Source: Tolypothrix bouteillei VB521301 (lineage in GTDB: Bacteria; Cyanobacteriota; Cyanobacteriia; Cyanobacteriales; Nostocaceae). From it: a stretch of DNA of 64,000 nt. The notes beneath the pieces are model-generated. The model was given only the letters and a program-made list of their open reading frames with translations, was not told the DNA's origin and did not search any database. This document shows positions 26,171 to 35,223 of this stretch, piece by piece. Within the stretch, counting starts at the first letter, position 1, and each line of letters begins with the position of its first letter. Location of the stretch: assembly GCF_000760695.4 (NCBI RefSeq), contig NZ_JHEG04000001.1, positions 877,834 to 941,833 of the forward strand, read 5' to 3'. A program made the translations under genes and the position numbers.

Positions 26171-28462
26171 ATGCACTTAGTTTTATCCAAATACTTATCA
26201 AACTTAAATCCCTTCCGTAAAAGAAAGCCACCGTTAGAATTAGAAACAGCAAAAAGTCAAAGTTCCTGTCGCGTCAAAACTCCGAGCCTCTTGCAAATGG
26301 AAGCCGTGGAGTGCGGTGCAGCTGCTTTGGGAATTATTTTGGCTTACTACCATAAAATTGTTCCTCTAGCAGAATTACGGCAAAATTGCGGCGTTTCCCG
26401 TGATGGTAGTAAAGCTTCCAATATTATTAAAGCTGCCAGAAACTACGGAATGCAAGCTAAAGGTTTTAAAAAGCAGTTGGCACAATTAAAAATACTCCGC
26501 CCGCCGTATATTGTCTTTTGGAATTTCAATCACTTTTTAGTAGTTGAAGGATTTAAAAAAGATTGGGTTTATCTTAACGATCCAGCTACAGGTCCAAGGC
26601 GAATTTCTTTACAGGAATTTGATGAAGCTTATACGGGGGTAGTTCTCGTGATGGAACCAGGAACAGAATTTCAAAAAGGAGGTCGCAAGCCTAGCTTAAT
26701 CGGCTCATTACTCGCTCGTTTGCAGAATTCTTGGGGACCTATTCTTTATTGTTTGCTAACGGGATTTTTTTTAGTGATTCCAGGGTTTGTCCTACCAGTT
26801 TTCAACCAGGTATTTGTAGATAATATCTTAGTAGAAAATCGTACAGACTGGCTTCGTCCCCTGATTTTGGGGATGACAATTACTATGGTTATTCAGGCAT
26901 GGTTGACATTACTCCAAAGACGCTTTCTCCGGAAACTGAATATAAAATTATCGGTAGAAATGTCAGGGCAATTTATTCATCATATTTTGCAATTGCCAGT
27001 AGGATTTTATGCTCAAAGATTTGCCGGAGAAATTAGCAGTCGGATTAAGATTAATACTAAAGTAGCTGAAGTGTTATCGGGTCAATTAGCTAGAACTGTT
27101 ATTGATAGTGTGATGCTGGTATTTTATGCCACAGTCATGTTAGCCTACGATCGTATGCTAACTGCGATCGCTATCTGTTTTGCTGCCATTAATATATTGA
27201 CATTGCAAGCAGTTTCACGACAACGTACAGATATTTATACGCGAACCATCCAAGACAGAGGCAAAGTAGCAGGTACTGAAATCGCCGGTCTCCAGAGCAT
27301 GGAAACTCTGAAAGCATCAGCATTAGAATCTGATTTTTTTGCCCGTTGGTCTGGCTATTACACCAAATTTATCAACGGTCAGCAAGAACTAAGCATTACC
27401 AATCAATTCTTAGGTCTTTTACCTACATTTTTAACTGGTTTGAGCTCTCTAGCAATTTTAGCGATTGGGGGGCTACGGGTGATGGATGGACACTTAAGTA
27501 TTGGAATGTTAGTTGCTTTTCAAAGTTTAATGACAAGCTTTCTCACTCCAGTAAACTCTCTCATCAATTTTGGCAGTACCCTTCAAGAACTAGAAGGTGA
27601 CTTGAACCGCTTAGATGATGTGTTGCAAAACCCTATCGATCCAGAATTAGACAGTCAAAATTTACTTATTTCGCCAAAACCGCTACAGTATGCTTCATAC
27701 TGCCAACTTCAGGGATATGTAGAATTAAAAAATGTCAGCTTTGGATATTCGCGAACCGATCCTCCCCTCATTCAAGATTTAAGTTTTCAGATCAAACCAG
27801 GAGAAAGGGTCGCCTTCGTTGGGGGTAGTGGTTCTGGTAAATCCACAGTTGCCAAATTAGTCGCAGGGCTTTATCAACCTTGGTCCGGTCAAATTCTCTT
27901 TGATGGTATTCCCAGAGAACAAATTCCCAGAGCAATACTATCTAATTCTCTGGCAATGGTAGAACAGGAGATTTTTTTGTATGCTGGAACTGTCCGCGAG
28001 AATTTGACCTTGTGGGATGACACAGTATCTAATTCTCAACTAGTGCGAGCATGCATTGATGCGGCAATTCATGAAGTGATTCTAGCCTTACCTGGAGGAT
28101 ATGAAGGAAATCTTTTAGAAGGTGCGGCTAATTTTAGTGGCGGACAACGCCAGCGTTTAGAAATTGCTCGTGCATTAGTCAACGACCCCACAATTTTGAT
28201 CGTAGATGAAGCCACCAGCGCCTTGGATGCAGAAACAGAAAAAATTATTGACCGAAATATGCGCTATCGTGGTTGTTCTAGCCTGATTGTGGCTCACCGC
28301 TTGAGTACCATCCGTGACTGTGATGAAATCATTGTTCTCGAACAAGGCAAAGTCGTACAAAGAGGTACCCACCAACAGATGTCACAACTTGACGGTCCTT
28401 ATGCGCGGTTAATACAGTCAGAACCAACGAACAGCTGCTGCGGTTATGACTCGTTTATTTGA
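26171..28462 (+). CDS. NHLP export ABC transporter with C39 peptidase domain
   Basis: 763 residues. The N-terminal C39 double-glycine peptidase is complete: C48 in QMEAVECGAAALG, H121 in NFNHFLVVEG and D137 in YLNDPATGPR. Six membrane helices follow (about 185-465), then an ATPase domain with Walker A GGSGSGKST, signature FSGGQRQR, Walker B ILIVDEATSALD and H-loop VAHRLST. Such transporters cut leader peptides after Gly-Gly and export the core. The Nif11 precursor at 7439 ends its leader in AGG, so it is the natural candidate substrate in this window. The N-terminus (MHLVLSKYLSNLNPFRKRK) is a short basic extension. Confidence 0.9.
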   Translation: MHLVLSKYLSNLNPFRKRKPPLELETAKSQSSCRVKTPSLLQMEAVECGAAALGIILAYYHKIVPLAELRQNCGVSRDGSKASNIIKAARNYGMQAKGFKKQLAQLKILRPPYIVFWNFNHFLVVEGFKKDWVYLNDPATGPRRISLQEFDEAYTGVVLVMEPGTEFQKGGRKPSLIGSLLARLQNSWGPILYCLLTGFFLVIPGFVLPVFNQVFVDNILVENRTDWLRPLILGMTITMVIQAWLTLLQRRFLRKLNIKLSVEMSGQFIHHILQLPVGFYAQRFAGEISSRIKINTKVAEVLSGQLARTVIDSVMLVFYATVMLAYDRMLTAIAICFAAINILTLQAVSRQRTDIYTRTIQDRGKVAGTEIAGLQSMETLKASALESDFFARWSGYYTKFINGQQELSITNQFLGLLPTFLTGLSSLAILAIGGLRVMDGHLSIGMLVAFQSLMTSFLTPVNSLINFGSTLQELEGDLNRLDDVLQNPIDPELDSQNLLISPKPLQYASYCQLQGYVELKNVSFGYSRTDPPLIQDLSFQIKPGERVAFVGGSGSGKSTVAKLVAGLYQPWSGQILFDGIPREQIPRAILSNSLAMVEQEIFLYAGTVRENLTLWDDTVSNSQLVRACIDAAIHEVILALPGGYEGNLLEGAANFSGGQRQRLEIARALVNDPTILIVDEATSALDAETEKIIDRNMRYRGCSSLIVAHRLSTIRDCDEIIVLEQGKVVQRGTHQQMSQLDGPYARLIQSEPTNSCCGYDSFI

Positions 28463-28572
28463 GATGGTGGCTAAACCATTGGCCATTATAAGCTTAATTT
28501 CCCCCTCTATTTCCCCTTAACCGAGCAGTATTAAATCATATCTTTACTACTTTTCTCAATTACTTACCGCTA

Positions 28573-28677
28573 TCTCCACAGTTTCTTCATTTTTTTTGGA
28601 TAAATTCAAGACTAGTTTCTCTTGATAAAGTTTGTTTTTCAGGCACTGGTGCGGACGATCTCCCGCATCTTTTTTTA
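28573..28677 (+). ncRNA. Candidate small RNA A with its own promoter and terminator
   Basis: A motif TCTCCACAGTTTCTTCATT (28573-28591) is followed by a -10-like GATAAATT (28599-28606). About 35 nt later the terminator GGTGCGG-ACGATCTC-CCGCATC plus TTTTTTT (28649-28677) ends the unit, so the transcript would be about 65 nt. The whole layout, including TTTCTCTTGATAAAGTTTG, is repeated with divergence at 28971-29077. No open reading frame of note is inside. Confidence 0.55.
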
Positions 28678-28744
28678 TTTCTGCAAGCACATGAATTACC
28701 ACGATGCATGGTTGATGGAGAATTTCGTGCAATTCATTAAAATA

Positions 28745-28767
28745 CCCCTCAGGTATTACCTAAGGGG
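28745..28767. terminator. Strong hairpin
   Basis: CCCCTCAGGTATTACCTAAGGGG folds into an 11-bp stem with a single mismatch. It lies to the left of the leftward promoter motif at 28852 and could end a leftward transcript. Confidence 0.45.
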
Positions 28768-28851
28768 AGGTTAGCATAAGTGTTTAGAAATAAAGAATGA
28801 GTTATATAGTAGCGTTATGAGTAACGCTATTGTTAACTGTAATTAACAAAA

Positions 28852-28870
28852 ATGAAGAAGTTGTGGAGAT
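28852..28870 (-). promoter_or_regulatory. Promoter motif copy facing left
   Basis: On the minus strand this reads TCTCCACAACTTCTTCATT, identical to the copy at 28971 on the plus strand, so the two form a perfect 19-bp inverted pair about 100 bp apart. They look like divergent promoters. Between them lies a stem-loop, GCATCCCAACT paired with AGTTGGGGATGC. Confidence 0.5.
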
Positions 28871-28970
28871 TTGAACGCATCCCAACTAACCTTGCGCTAC
28901 AGTTGGGGATGCGTGCGCGTTAGAACCCATAATATTGGGAAATTGCAAATTTTTCTACTTTTGATAATTG

Positions 28971-29077
28971 TCTCCACAACTTCTTCATTATTCCATATCT
29001 AAATGTAAGTATATAGTTCCTCTTAACAAGGTTTGTATCTGTAGGTAGGGGTGCGGAAAGTTCATCCGCACCTTTTT
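28971..29077 (+). ncRNA. Candidate small RNA B with its own promoter and terminator
   Basis: TCTCCACAACTTCTTCATT (28971-28989), an AT-rich -10-like TATCTAAAT, then TTCCTCTTAACAAGGTTTGT and the perfect terminator GGTGCGGA-AAGTTCA-TCCGCACC followed by TTTTT (29050-29077). It is colinear with candidate A at 28573: motif, AT-rich -10, CTCTT-A-AAGTTTG block and hairpin all correspond. The terminator abuts the stop codon of the opposite-strand gene, so it may serve both directions. Confidence 0.6.
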
Positions 29078-29767
29078 CTATGTTTCACTCATTTTAACTT
29101 CGTGATTATCTATAAGGACTAACCGCCCTTCTTTGTATGCCGATCGCAAGGCTATAGCTTCAGCTACAATATGCTGGGCGCTTAATCCTTCTTCATCTAT
29201 CATTTTTTGTAAAGCAATTCCCGTCCGTTCGTCTGGTTCGTGAATGGGTGGAATTTGGCAATACCTCCTCCCATCACTTGTTCGCCTCCAAATACTGGGT
29301 TTTTCAGCTTTCGGTTTTCTGGAAGTACGTTGTTCTTTGATTAAAGAACGAACAGCCTCTTGTGTGATTGCTGTTAAGTCTAGAAGCTTGTCTATAACAG
29401 GCTGGTACTTCTTGCTGTTTTCCGCTAACTGATACACGGTTCTTGGCTCTATGTGTGCTAACTCACAAGGCAAAAATTTCCCAAATGCAGCAGCTATTTT
29501 GAGATACCTTTTTTCCTCGCCTTTCCAGTCTTTCTCTATAAGTAATTTTTTATACTCTTTTACCGGGAGCTTTCGTTTTCGCTCGGCTAACCAAAAGGCA
29601 TGATGCAAAATGGCCTTAGTCACTTCCGTCAGGGTTGGGAAGGCGAAATTTTCATGACTGCTACTATCGATTGCATTTTCTTCAAAATACTGTTGCTCAA
29701 ACTCAGAGGGTGTTTTAGATGGTTTGTCAACTCGGGTTGCGATCGCACTTTTTACTGGGGTCATCAT
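29078..29767 (-). CDS. Uncharacterised cyanobacterial protein
   Basis: 229 residues, no signal peptide or membrane helix. The first 45 residues are polar and probably disordered. A helical middle region follows (LTEVTKAILHHAFWLAERKRKLP and YLKIAAAFGKFLPCELAHIEPRTVYQLAE), then a basic linker (SRKPKAEKPSIWRRTSDGRRYCQIPPIHE) and a helical end (QHIVAEAIALRSAYKEGRL). I have the impression of similar proteins scattered in filamentous cyanobacteria and plasmids, possibly DNA-associated, but cannot name a family. It stands alone between small-RNA candidates and the sulfatase. Confidence 0.65.
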   Translation of the reverse strand: MMTPVKSAIATRVDKPSKTPSEFEQQYFEENAIDSSSHENFAFPTLTEVTKAILHHAFWLAERKRKLPVKEYKKLLIEKDWKGEEKRYLKIAAAFGKFLPCELAHIEPRTVYQLAENSKKYQPVIDKLLDLTAITQEAVRSLIKEQRTSRKPKAEKPSIWRRTSDGRRYCQIPPIHEPDERTGIALQKMIDEEGLSAQHIVAEAIALRSAYKEGRLVLIDNHEVKMSET

Positions 29768-30297
29768 AATTATGGAATTCTCTGGAGGGAAAAAATCACT
29801 GCTTATTATCTATTGCCATTTAAGTTCCAACTTCTCTGTGTACTAGAGAAGCGCCTCACCTTAGTCCTTGACTAATATGCTAATATGTGTGATGCGGCCA
29901 AACATACAAGAAACTCCTACCCCAGTTGAGGGTGATAGCCGAACAAAAACTCTTTCTAATAGAACAATTGTACTATTTAATAGAAAAGATAAATCCCCAA
30001 AATTACTTATTTTTTCCATAAATTAGAGAAATAATTATACATAAGTTAGAACCGTAGCCTCACAATCTATACTTTTGTTTGAGAAATACTTGCCTCACAT
30101 ACACCCCTTATGCAATGATGTCTTCATTTGCAAACTAAATACTGTTATTCCATGCATTTACCGTACTTTTGGCTTTGCATGGTGCGAAATTATCTTTAAT
30201 CGACGGATGAAAAATGCCTTGGTACTTGGTAATTGAAACAATCAAATTTTGATGACTGTGACTGAGGCAATCAACACAACAAACACGAAATAGGGAT
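29768..30297. other. Intergenic region between divergent genes
   Basis: About 530 bp, AT-rich, between the uncharacterised minus-strand gene and the sulfatase. A small dyad, TACTATTTAATAG, is at about 29970. No convincing promoter hexamers stand out and no gene is seen. Confidence 0.35.
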
Positions 30298-31671
30298 ATG
30301 CACAAAGATCTACCAGAAGCAATTAGTCGGCGCAAATTTTTAGGCACTGCTATTGCCACTACAGCCATAACGATAGGAGCTTCGAGCGTTTTTTCTTCTG
30401 TTTCTGCCAAACAACGGCGTCCAAATGTAGTGTTTATTTTAACGGATGACTTGGGCTGGGGCGATCTGAGCATTTACGGACAGACAAATTATCAAACGCC
30501 AAATTTAGACCAACTGGCGCAAGAGGGTACAAGATTTACTAATGCTTACGCAGCACAAACCGTTTGTACGCCAACACGTGTAGGCTTTTTTACAGGTCGT
30601 TATCCAGCCCGATTGCCAGTTGGTCTTCAAGAACCCTTAGCTGGGGGAGAAACTGTAGGATTACCGCCCGAACACCCTACAATAGCTTCTCTTTTAAAAG
30701 CTAACGGTTATGAGACAGCATTGGTAGGTAAATGGCATACTGGCTTTTTACCCAATTATGGTCCTTTAAAAAGCGGCTTTGATGAGTTCTTCGGCAACTA
30801 TAGTGGAGCAATTGACTACTTCACCCATAAAACTGGCAATGGATCTCTTGATTTTTACGAAGGTGAAGAGCTTGTAGATCGATCGGGCTATACAACAGAT
30901 TTATATACCGAGCGTGCTGTTAACTTTATTAAAAGACCTCGTACTCGTCCGTTTTATCTCAGCCTTCATTACACTGCACCACACTGGCCTTGGGAAGGAC
31001 CGGAAGATGAAGAATTAAGTAGAACTTTTTACAATTCCAATAGCTTTACTGCAGGAGGCTCGCCAGAAACTTATGCTGCAATGATGAAAAGCCTTGATGA
31101 TGGAATTGGTAAAGTCCTGACAGCTTTGGAAGAGTCCGGGCAGGCTGATAATACAATAGTGATTTTCGTTAGTGATAATGGAGGAGAAGAGTACTCTAAT
31201 TTTGGTCCCTATCAAGGTAAAAAAGGTAGTTTGTATGAAGGTGGCTTGCGAGTCCCTGCTATTATTCGCTGGCCGGGAGTTATCCCATCCAATCAAGTGA
31301 ATACTCAAGTGACTATTACGATGGATTTAACTGCAACAATTTTGGCAGCAACTGGCACTAAACCCGATCCAAACTATCCTCTTGATGGGAAGAATTTGCT
31401 GCCTGTCGTTTTAGGCAAAAAAGCTGTTTACCCGCGATCGCTATACTGGCGCTACAAAGCCTATCGCCCCGGTTCTTCACAACCACTTCAAGCAGCAGTC
31501 CGCAGTGAGGATTGGAAGTACTTAAAGCAAGGAGACAAAGAGTACTTGTTTAACCTTGCTACCGATGAAGGCGAACAAACAGACCTCAAAGATGATTACC
31601 CTGACGTATTAGAAGAACTTCGCACTAAATTTCAAGCGTGGGATGCACAAGTATTGCCTTATCCGGCTTAA
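30298..31671 (+). CDS. Tat-exported arylsulfatase-type sulfatase
   Basis: 457 residues. A twin-arginine signal (SRRKFLG then a hydrophobic stretch to VSA) directs export. The catalytic domain starts RPNVVFILTDDLGWGD with the metal Asp pair. The sulfatase signature CTPTR begins at C90, the residue converted to formylglycine, followed by GRYPAR. The Asp-Asn metal pair appears in FVSDNGGE and the Lys in KWHTG. Sulfatases release sulfate from sulfate esters; the substrate is not predictable. The modifying enzyme is encoded 12 bp downstream, so the two form an operon. Confidence 0.9.
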   Translation: MHKDLPEAISRRKFLGTAIATTAITIGASSVFSSVSAKQRRPNVVFILTDDLGWGDLSIYGQTNYQTPNLDQLAQEGTRFTNAYAAQTVCTPTRVGFFTGRYPARLPVGLQEPLAGGETVGLPPEHPTIASLLKANGYETALVGKWHTGFLPNYGPLKSGFDEFFGNYSGAIDYFTHKTGNGSLDFYEGEELVDRSGYTTDLYTERAVNFIKRPRTRPFYLSLHYTAPHWPWEGPEDEELSRTFYNSNSFTAGGSPETYAAMMKSLDDGIGKVLTALEESGQADNTIVIFVSDNGGEEYSNFGPYQGKKGSLYEGGLRVPAIIRWPGVIPSNQVNTQVTITMDLTATILAATGTKPDPNYPLDGKNLLPVVLGKKAVYPRSLYWRYKAYRPGSSQPLQAAVRSEDWKYLKQGDKEYLFNLATDEGEQTDLKDDYPDVLEELRTKFQAWDAQVLPYPA

Positions 31672-31683
31672 AGAAAGCGAGTT

Positions 31684-32682
31684 ATGCAAGAAAGATTGTG
31701 CCAAGAGAATTTAAACCATAACCTTGGTAAACAAAGAACACTCAAACCTCCTCAAAAACCAAGCGATCGCGATATGGTTTGGATACCGGGCGGGACTTTT
31801 ATGATGGGGTCCGATCGCCACTACCCTGAAGAAAGCCCAGCTCATCTCGTTCGTGTCAGTGGTTTCTGGATGGATCGCTATGCAGTTACCAATAAACAGT
31901 TTCAACGTTTTGTCAAAGCCACAGGCTATAAAACTGTTGCAGAACGGCAACCAAAGCTAGAAGATTACCCAGGTGCTATCCCGGAACTGCTTGTACCAGG
32001 CTCGGCTGTCTTTCAGCAACCAAATCAACCTGTCAATTTACAAAATTGTAACTGGTGGGTTTACGTCCCTGGTGCTAACTGGCGACATCCTACAGGACCG
32101 GACAGTTCTATTAAAGGGAAAGAAAACCATCCCGCAGTACATATTGCGTATGAAGATGCTGTAGCGTATGCAAATTGGGCTGGTAAATCACTTCCAACAG
32201 AGGCAGAGTGGGAATTTGCGGCTCGTGGTGGATTGGATAATGCTGTTTATGGGTGGGGCAATGAATTTGCCCCTAAGGGCAAGCGGATGGCAAACACTTG
32301 GGAAGGAGAGTTTCCCTGGCAAAACCTAAAACCAAACCCTCCTGGAGCAGAACCAGTTGGTTTGTATCCTCCCAACGGTTACGGTTTATATGATATGGTA
32401 GGCAACGTTTGGGAATGGACAACAGATTGGTATCAAGACCATCACCCAGAAAACAAATCAAAACCTTGCTGCATTCCCACCAACCCTAGAGGTGCAACAA
32501 AAGAAGAAAGTTACGACCCTACTGTACTCCAAGCTCAAATACCAAGAAAAGTCCTCAAAGGAGGTTCTTTTCTTTGTGCGCCCAACTACTGCCAGCGTTA
32601 CCGACCAGCAGCACGACATCCAGAAACAGTTGATACCTCAACCTGCCACATTGGATTTCGTTGTGTAGTCCGCGTAGGTTGA
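31684..32682 (+). CDS. Formylglycine-generating enzyme family protein (SUMF1-like)
   Basis: 332 residues. It opens the domain with MVWIPGGTFMMGSDRHYPEE and ends with the FGE core LKGGSFLCAPNYCQRYRPAARH, where the two cysteines of CxxxxC correspond to the redox/copper pair of true FGEs. Other marks are LPTEAEWEFAARGG and GNVWEWTTDWY. It converts the Cys of CxPxR in sulfatases to formylglycine. The adjacency to the sulfatase (12 bp) shows its partner. No signal peptide is seen, so it would act in the cytoplasm before Tat export of its substrate. Confidence 0.9.
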   Translation: MQERLCQENLNHNLGKQRTLKPPQKPSDRDMVWIPGGTFMMGSDRHYPEESPAHLVRVSGFWMDRYAVTNKQFQRFVKATGYKTVAERQPKLEDYPGAIPELLVPGSAVFQQPNQPVNLQNCNWWVYVPGANWRHPTGPDSSIKGKENHPAVHIAYEDAVAYANWAGKSLPTEAEWEFAARGGLDNAVYGWGNEFAPKGKRMANTWEGEFPWQNLKPNPPGAEPVGLYPPNGYGLYDMVGNVWEWTTDWYQDHHPENKSKPCCIPTNPRGATKEESYDPTVLQAQIPRKVLKGGSFLCAPNYCQRYRPAARHPETVDTSTCHIGFRCVVRVG

Positions 32683-32815
32683 TTGCAAGGTTTTCCATAA
32701 AATAGATTGTCCATTGTCTGGGGCGGGCTAGAAAGCTTGCCCTTTCAAACATTCAGGAAATCGAGCAGTTTTTTCAAAAGAACTTACTCTATTTTGTCCC
32801 TCATATCAACTGAAG

Positions 32816-32905
32816 TTTTTCTACACGCTATCTTCATTTTTTCTCTTTACACTTATAAATATTCCTGGCAGTGGTACGGAAACCCCTTCCGTACCATTAT
32901 TTATT
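32816..32905 (+). ncRNA. Candidate small RNA C with perfect terminator hairpin
   Basis: A related but weaker motif (TCTACACGCTATCTTCATTTTT), a good -10 TATAAA at 32854-32859, and a short transcript ending in GGTACGGAA-ACCCC-TTCCGTACC with ATTATTTATT behind it (32873-32905). The block GGCAGTGGTACGGA resembles GGCACTGGTGCGGA of candidate A. The hairpin may simply terminate the sulfatase operon. Confidence 0.4.
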
Positions 32906-33224
32906 GGCTTTACTAACCTTTTTAATAAAAAGAACGTTGCAGCAAGCACTACAACGTTAGAACATGAAGAATATTTAGCTAAATATTAATTCTAACCGTT
33001 ATAAACAATACAATTGATAACTTACTCCTTTTGGTAGATTAGCAAAAAAGTTTTTTCTAGAGTGATAATTAGCAGGGAGATACTTATCGAGATCGAAATT
33101 CTTCATTTACAATCATTACAATTGCTAATGGATATGCGGCAGTGATAGGGTAAGAATCTATGAAAACAAGTTCTCGGTAGCAAGAACTATAAATGTTGAT
33201 TTATACTGAGTTTATATATTTAAG
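32906..33224. other. Intergenic region
   Basis: About 320 bp, AT-rich. A small hairpin AACGTTG...CAACGTT is at 32932-32959. Nothing else is recognised. Confidence 0.35.
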
Positions 33225-33575
33225 ATGAGTCTAAAAATTTCACAATACGTTATACAGCAATTTCAAAACTGTGCTTTAAAAGCCTACAAGCATGGCAAAT
33301 TAGTGGAGTCGTGTGGACTAGTTTTACAGATGTACAATCACTTCTCAGTCGCACAAGAAGATAGTTTATTAATAACGCGCTACGGCTTAGGTATAAAATA
33401 TAACGCAGATAAATCCTTTCAATACTTACGATTGTTGAACCCACAAGGTAACGACTCAATAGAGTTTTATTATCAGTCCGTACAAGGCTATACAAACGCA
33501 GTCCGAACACATATTAAGGCAATGAACTTATACTTATCTATAACTCAAAAATATATTTCAAAAAATCAACATTAG
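33225..33575 (+). CDS. Hypothetical small protein
   Basis: 116 residues, basic, with no family that I recognise and no signal or membrane segment. It is rich in Tyr, Gln and Ser (ISQYVIQQFQNCALKAYKHG). The ribosome binding site is weak and the upstream region AT-rich. It could be a real small gene or chance reading; the absence of neighbours in the same direction gives no help. Confidence 0.3.
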   Translation: MSLKISQYVIQQFQNCALKAYKHGKLVESCGLVLQMYNHFSVAQEDSLLITRYGLGIKYNADKSFQYLRLLNPQGNDSIEFYYQSVQGYTNAVRTHIKAMNLYLSITQKYISKNQH

Positions 33576-34090
33576 ACGATAGTAAGGTCAAGCCAACAGC
33601 CAGTCCAAAAACTTGGAAATATTCTCATTATACTAATTTCCTACAGCTTTGAGACACTGTTGGCGAAATATTGCTTTAACATTGAACGGATGGAAAAGCC
33701 CATTTTTCAATTCAAATTGGGATTGAAGTGTTTTCTAGACTGCTCCTACCGTGTAATACAAGGATAGGAACTCTTCTTTACATGTAATACACGATCAAAG
33801 TCGGTAAAACATCAATGAACTGGAGTTTTTCGGCTCGTATTTCTTGAGAGCGACTGGGGACGTCATCGCTCTTCGATAGCAACCGCAAGTACGCTCATCC
33901 CGCGCTTAAAGATGACAAAATATGACCTAAATTTTTCTGAAATTTCTTAATTTTCTCAAAAATCTGAAAAAACATACCTGAATTTCACTAAACTTTTGAA
34001 GAAAAAATTTGAACAGAATAGCAATAGAAAGCAACGAAAACGTTGTCAACATTTTCTGTAAACGCTATTTTTCAAATTCAGGAGCCGCTT
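33576..34090. other. Intergenic region
   Basis: About 515 bp with no gene. An imperfect repeat of ACATGTAATACACGATCAAAG with GTGTAATACAAGGATAGGAA lies around 33750-33800. The end before mddA (33940-34080) is strongly A/T-rich with runs of A, as a promoter region would be. Confidence 0.35.
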
Positions 34091-34873
34091 ATGAGTGTAC
34101 AAACTCTTCCTTCTATGCAACGAAATAAGATAGCTCGACTGGCAGCGTTTTTCTACGGTCTGGTCTGCTATGCAATTTTCTTGTTCGCGTTTCTTTATGC
34201 CTTTGGATTTGTGGGAAATTTTGTTGTTCCCCATTCTATCGATTCAGCACCAGCGATCTCCTGGGCTAATGCCTTGCTAGTTGATGCTGCTTTGCTAGGT
34301 ATTTTTGGCATTCAACACAGTGTCATGGCTCGTAAAGGCTTTAAAAACTGGTGGACTCAGTTTGTACCAAAGCCAATTGAACGCAGCACTTATGTTCTGT
34401 TTTCTAGCCTTTGCTTAATTGCTCTGTTCCATTTCTGGCAACCCATTGGGGGCGTCATCTGGAATATAACAAACCCTATGAGCGTTCTTATTATCTATGC
34501 TTTGTTTGCGTCTGGCTGGTTGCTGGTGCTAGTATCAACGTTTTTGATTAATCACTTCGATCTATTTGGTCTGCGCCAGGTTTGGCTCTACCTGCAACGT
34601 CAAGAATATACCCATCTCGCGTTTGCAACACCAGGTCTTTACAAATATGTGCGTCATCCCCTCTATGTCGGTTGGTTTCTTGGCTTCTGGTCAACTCCGA
34701 CGATGACCGTGACTCACCTAGTTTTTGCATTAATTACAACAGCATACATTTTAGTTGCTATTCAGTTTGAAGAACGCGATCTGGTAAATATTCACGGTCA
34801 GGCGTATGCCGATTATCGTCGCCGAGTTCCAATGCTGGTTCCTTTTACTCATCGCCGTCAGCGCGAACAATAA
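34091..34873 (+). CDS. mddA: Methanethiol S-methyltransferase-like membrane protein (MddA family)
   Basis: 260 residues with five or six membrane helices. Family marks are QHSVMARKGFKNWW after helix 2, VPKPIERSTYVLFSSLCL, then the SAM-binding C-terminal part YKYVRHPLYVGWFLGFW and FEERDLVNIHGQAYADYRRRVPM, shared with isoprenylcysteine methyltransferases. MddA methylates methanethiol to dimethyl sulfide. I chose the ATG at 34091 because GGAG precedes it by 6 bp; a TTG reading 16 codons earlier is unlikely. Closely related NnrU/ICMT-like proteins cannot be fully excluded, but the QHSxMAR segment fits MddA best. Confidence 0.75.
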   Translation: MSVQTLPSMQRNKIARLAAFFYGLVCYAIFLFAFLYAFGFVGNFVVPHSIDSAPAISWANALLVDAALLGIFGIQHSVMARKGFKNWWTQFVPKPIERSTYVLFSSLCLIALFHFWQPIGGVIWNITNPMSVLIIYALFASGWLLVLVSTFLINHFDLFGLRQVWLYLQRQEYTHLAFATPGLYKYVRHPLYVGWFLGFWSTPTMTVTHLVFALITTAYILVAIQFEERDLVNIHGQAYADYRRRVPMLVPFTHRRQREQ

Positions 34874-35220
34874 AGCTACGCCGCTCTTCAACTTCTTGCA
34901 CTTGTGGTTGAAGGCGATCGCATCCAGACAAACGTGATTCAACTTACTGTTGGATAGCTTAAGTAGGTCGGCATTAAAAATTATCGTCATAACAAGGCAG
35001 AAGGGAAAAGGTTTTTCGGCTACTTTACTTTTCGTTACATAGTTCGGTTTTTTTGTGCCTCTCTACTTACTTAAGCGGGAATACTATATAGCAAGTCTTG
35101 AGACAATTAGTATGAAACACAGATATCAAAGCATATAATAAGAAGCTTTTGATCCTTGTGCCTTTTTGCACTCAATATATGTATAATATTTTACAATTTA
35201 CTTTTAACAAGCCTACCTAA
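34874..35220. other. Intergenic region
   Basis: About 350 bp with no gene and no repeat family that I recognise. Confidence 0.35.
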
Positions 35221-35223
35221 TGA

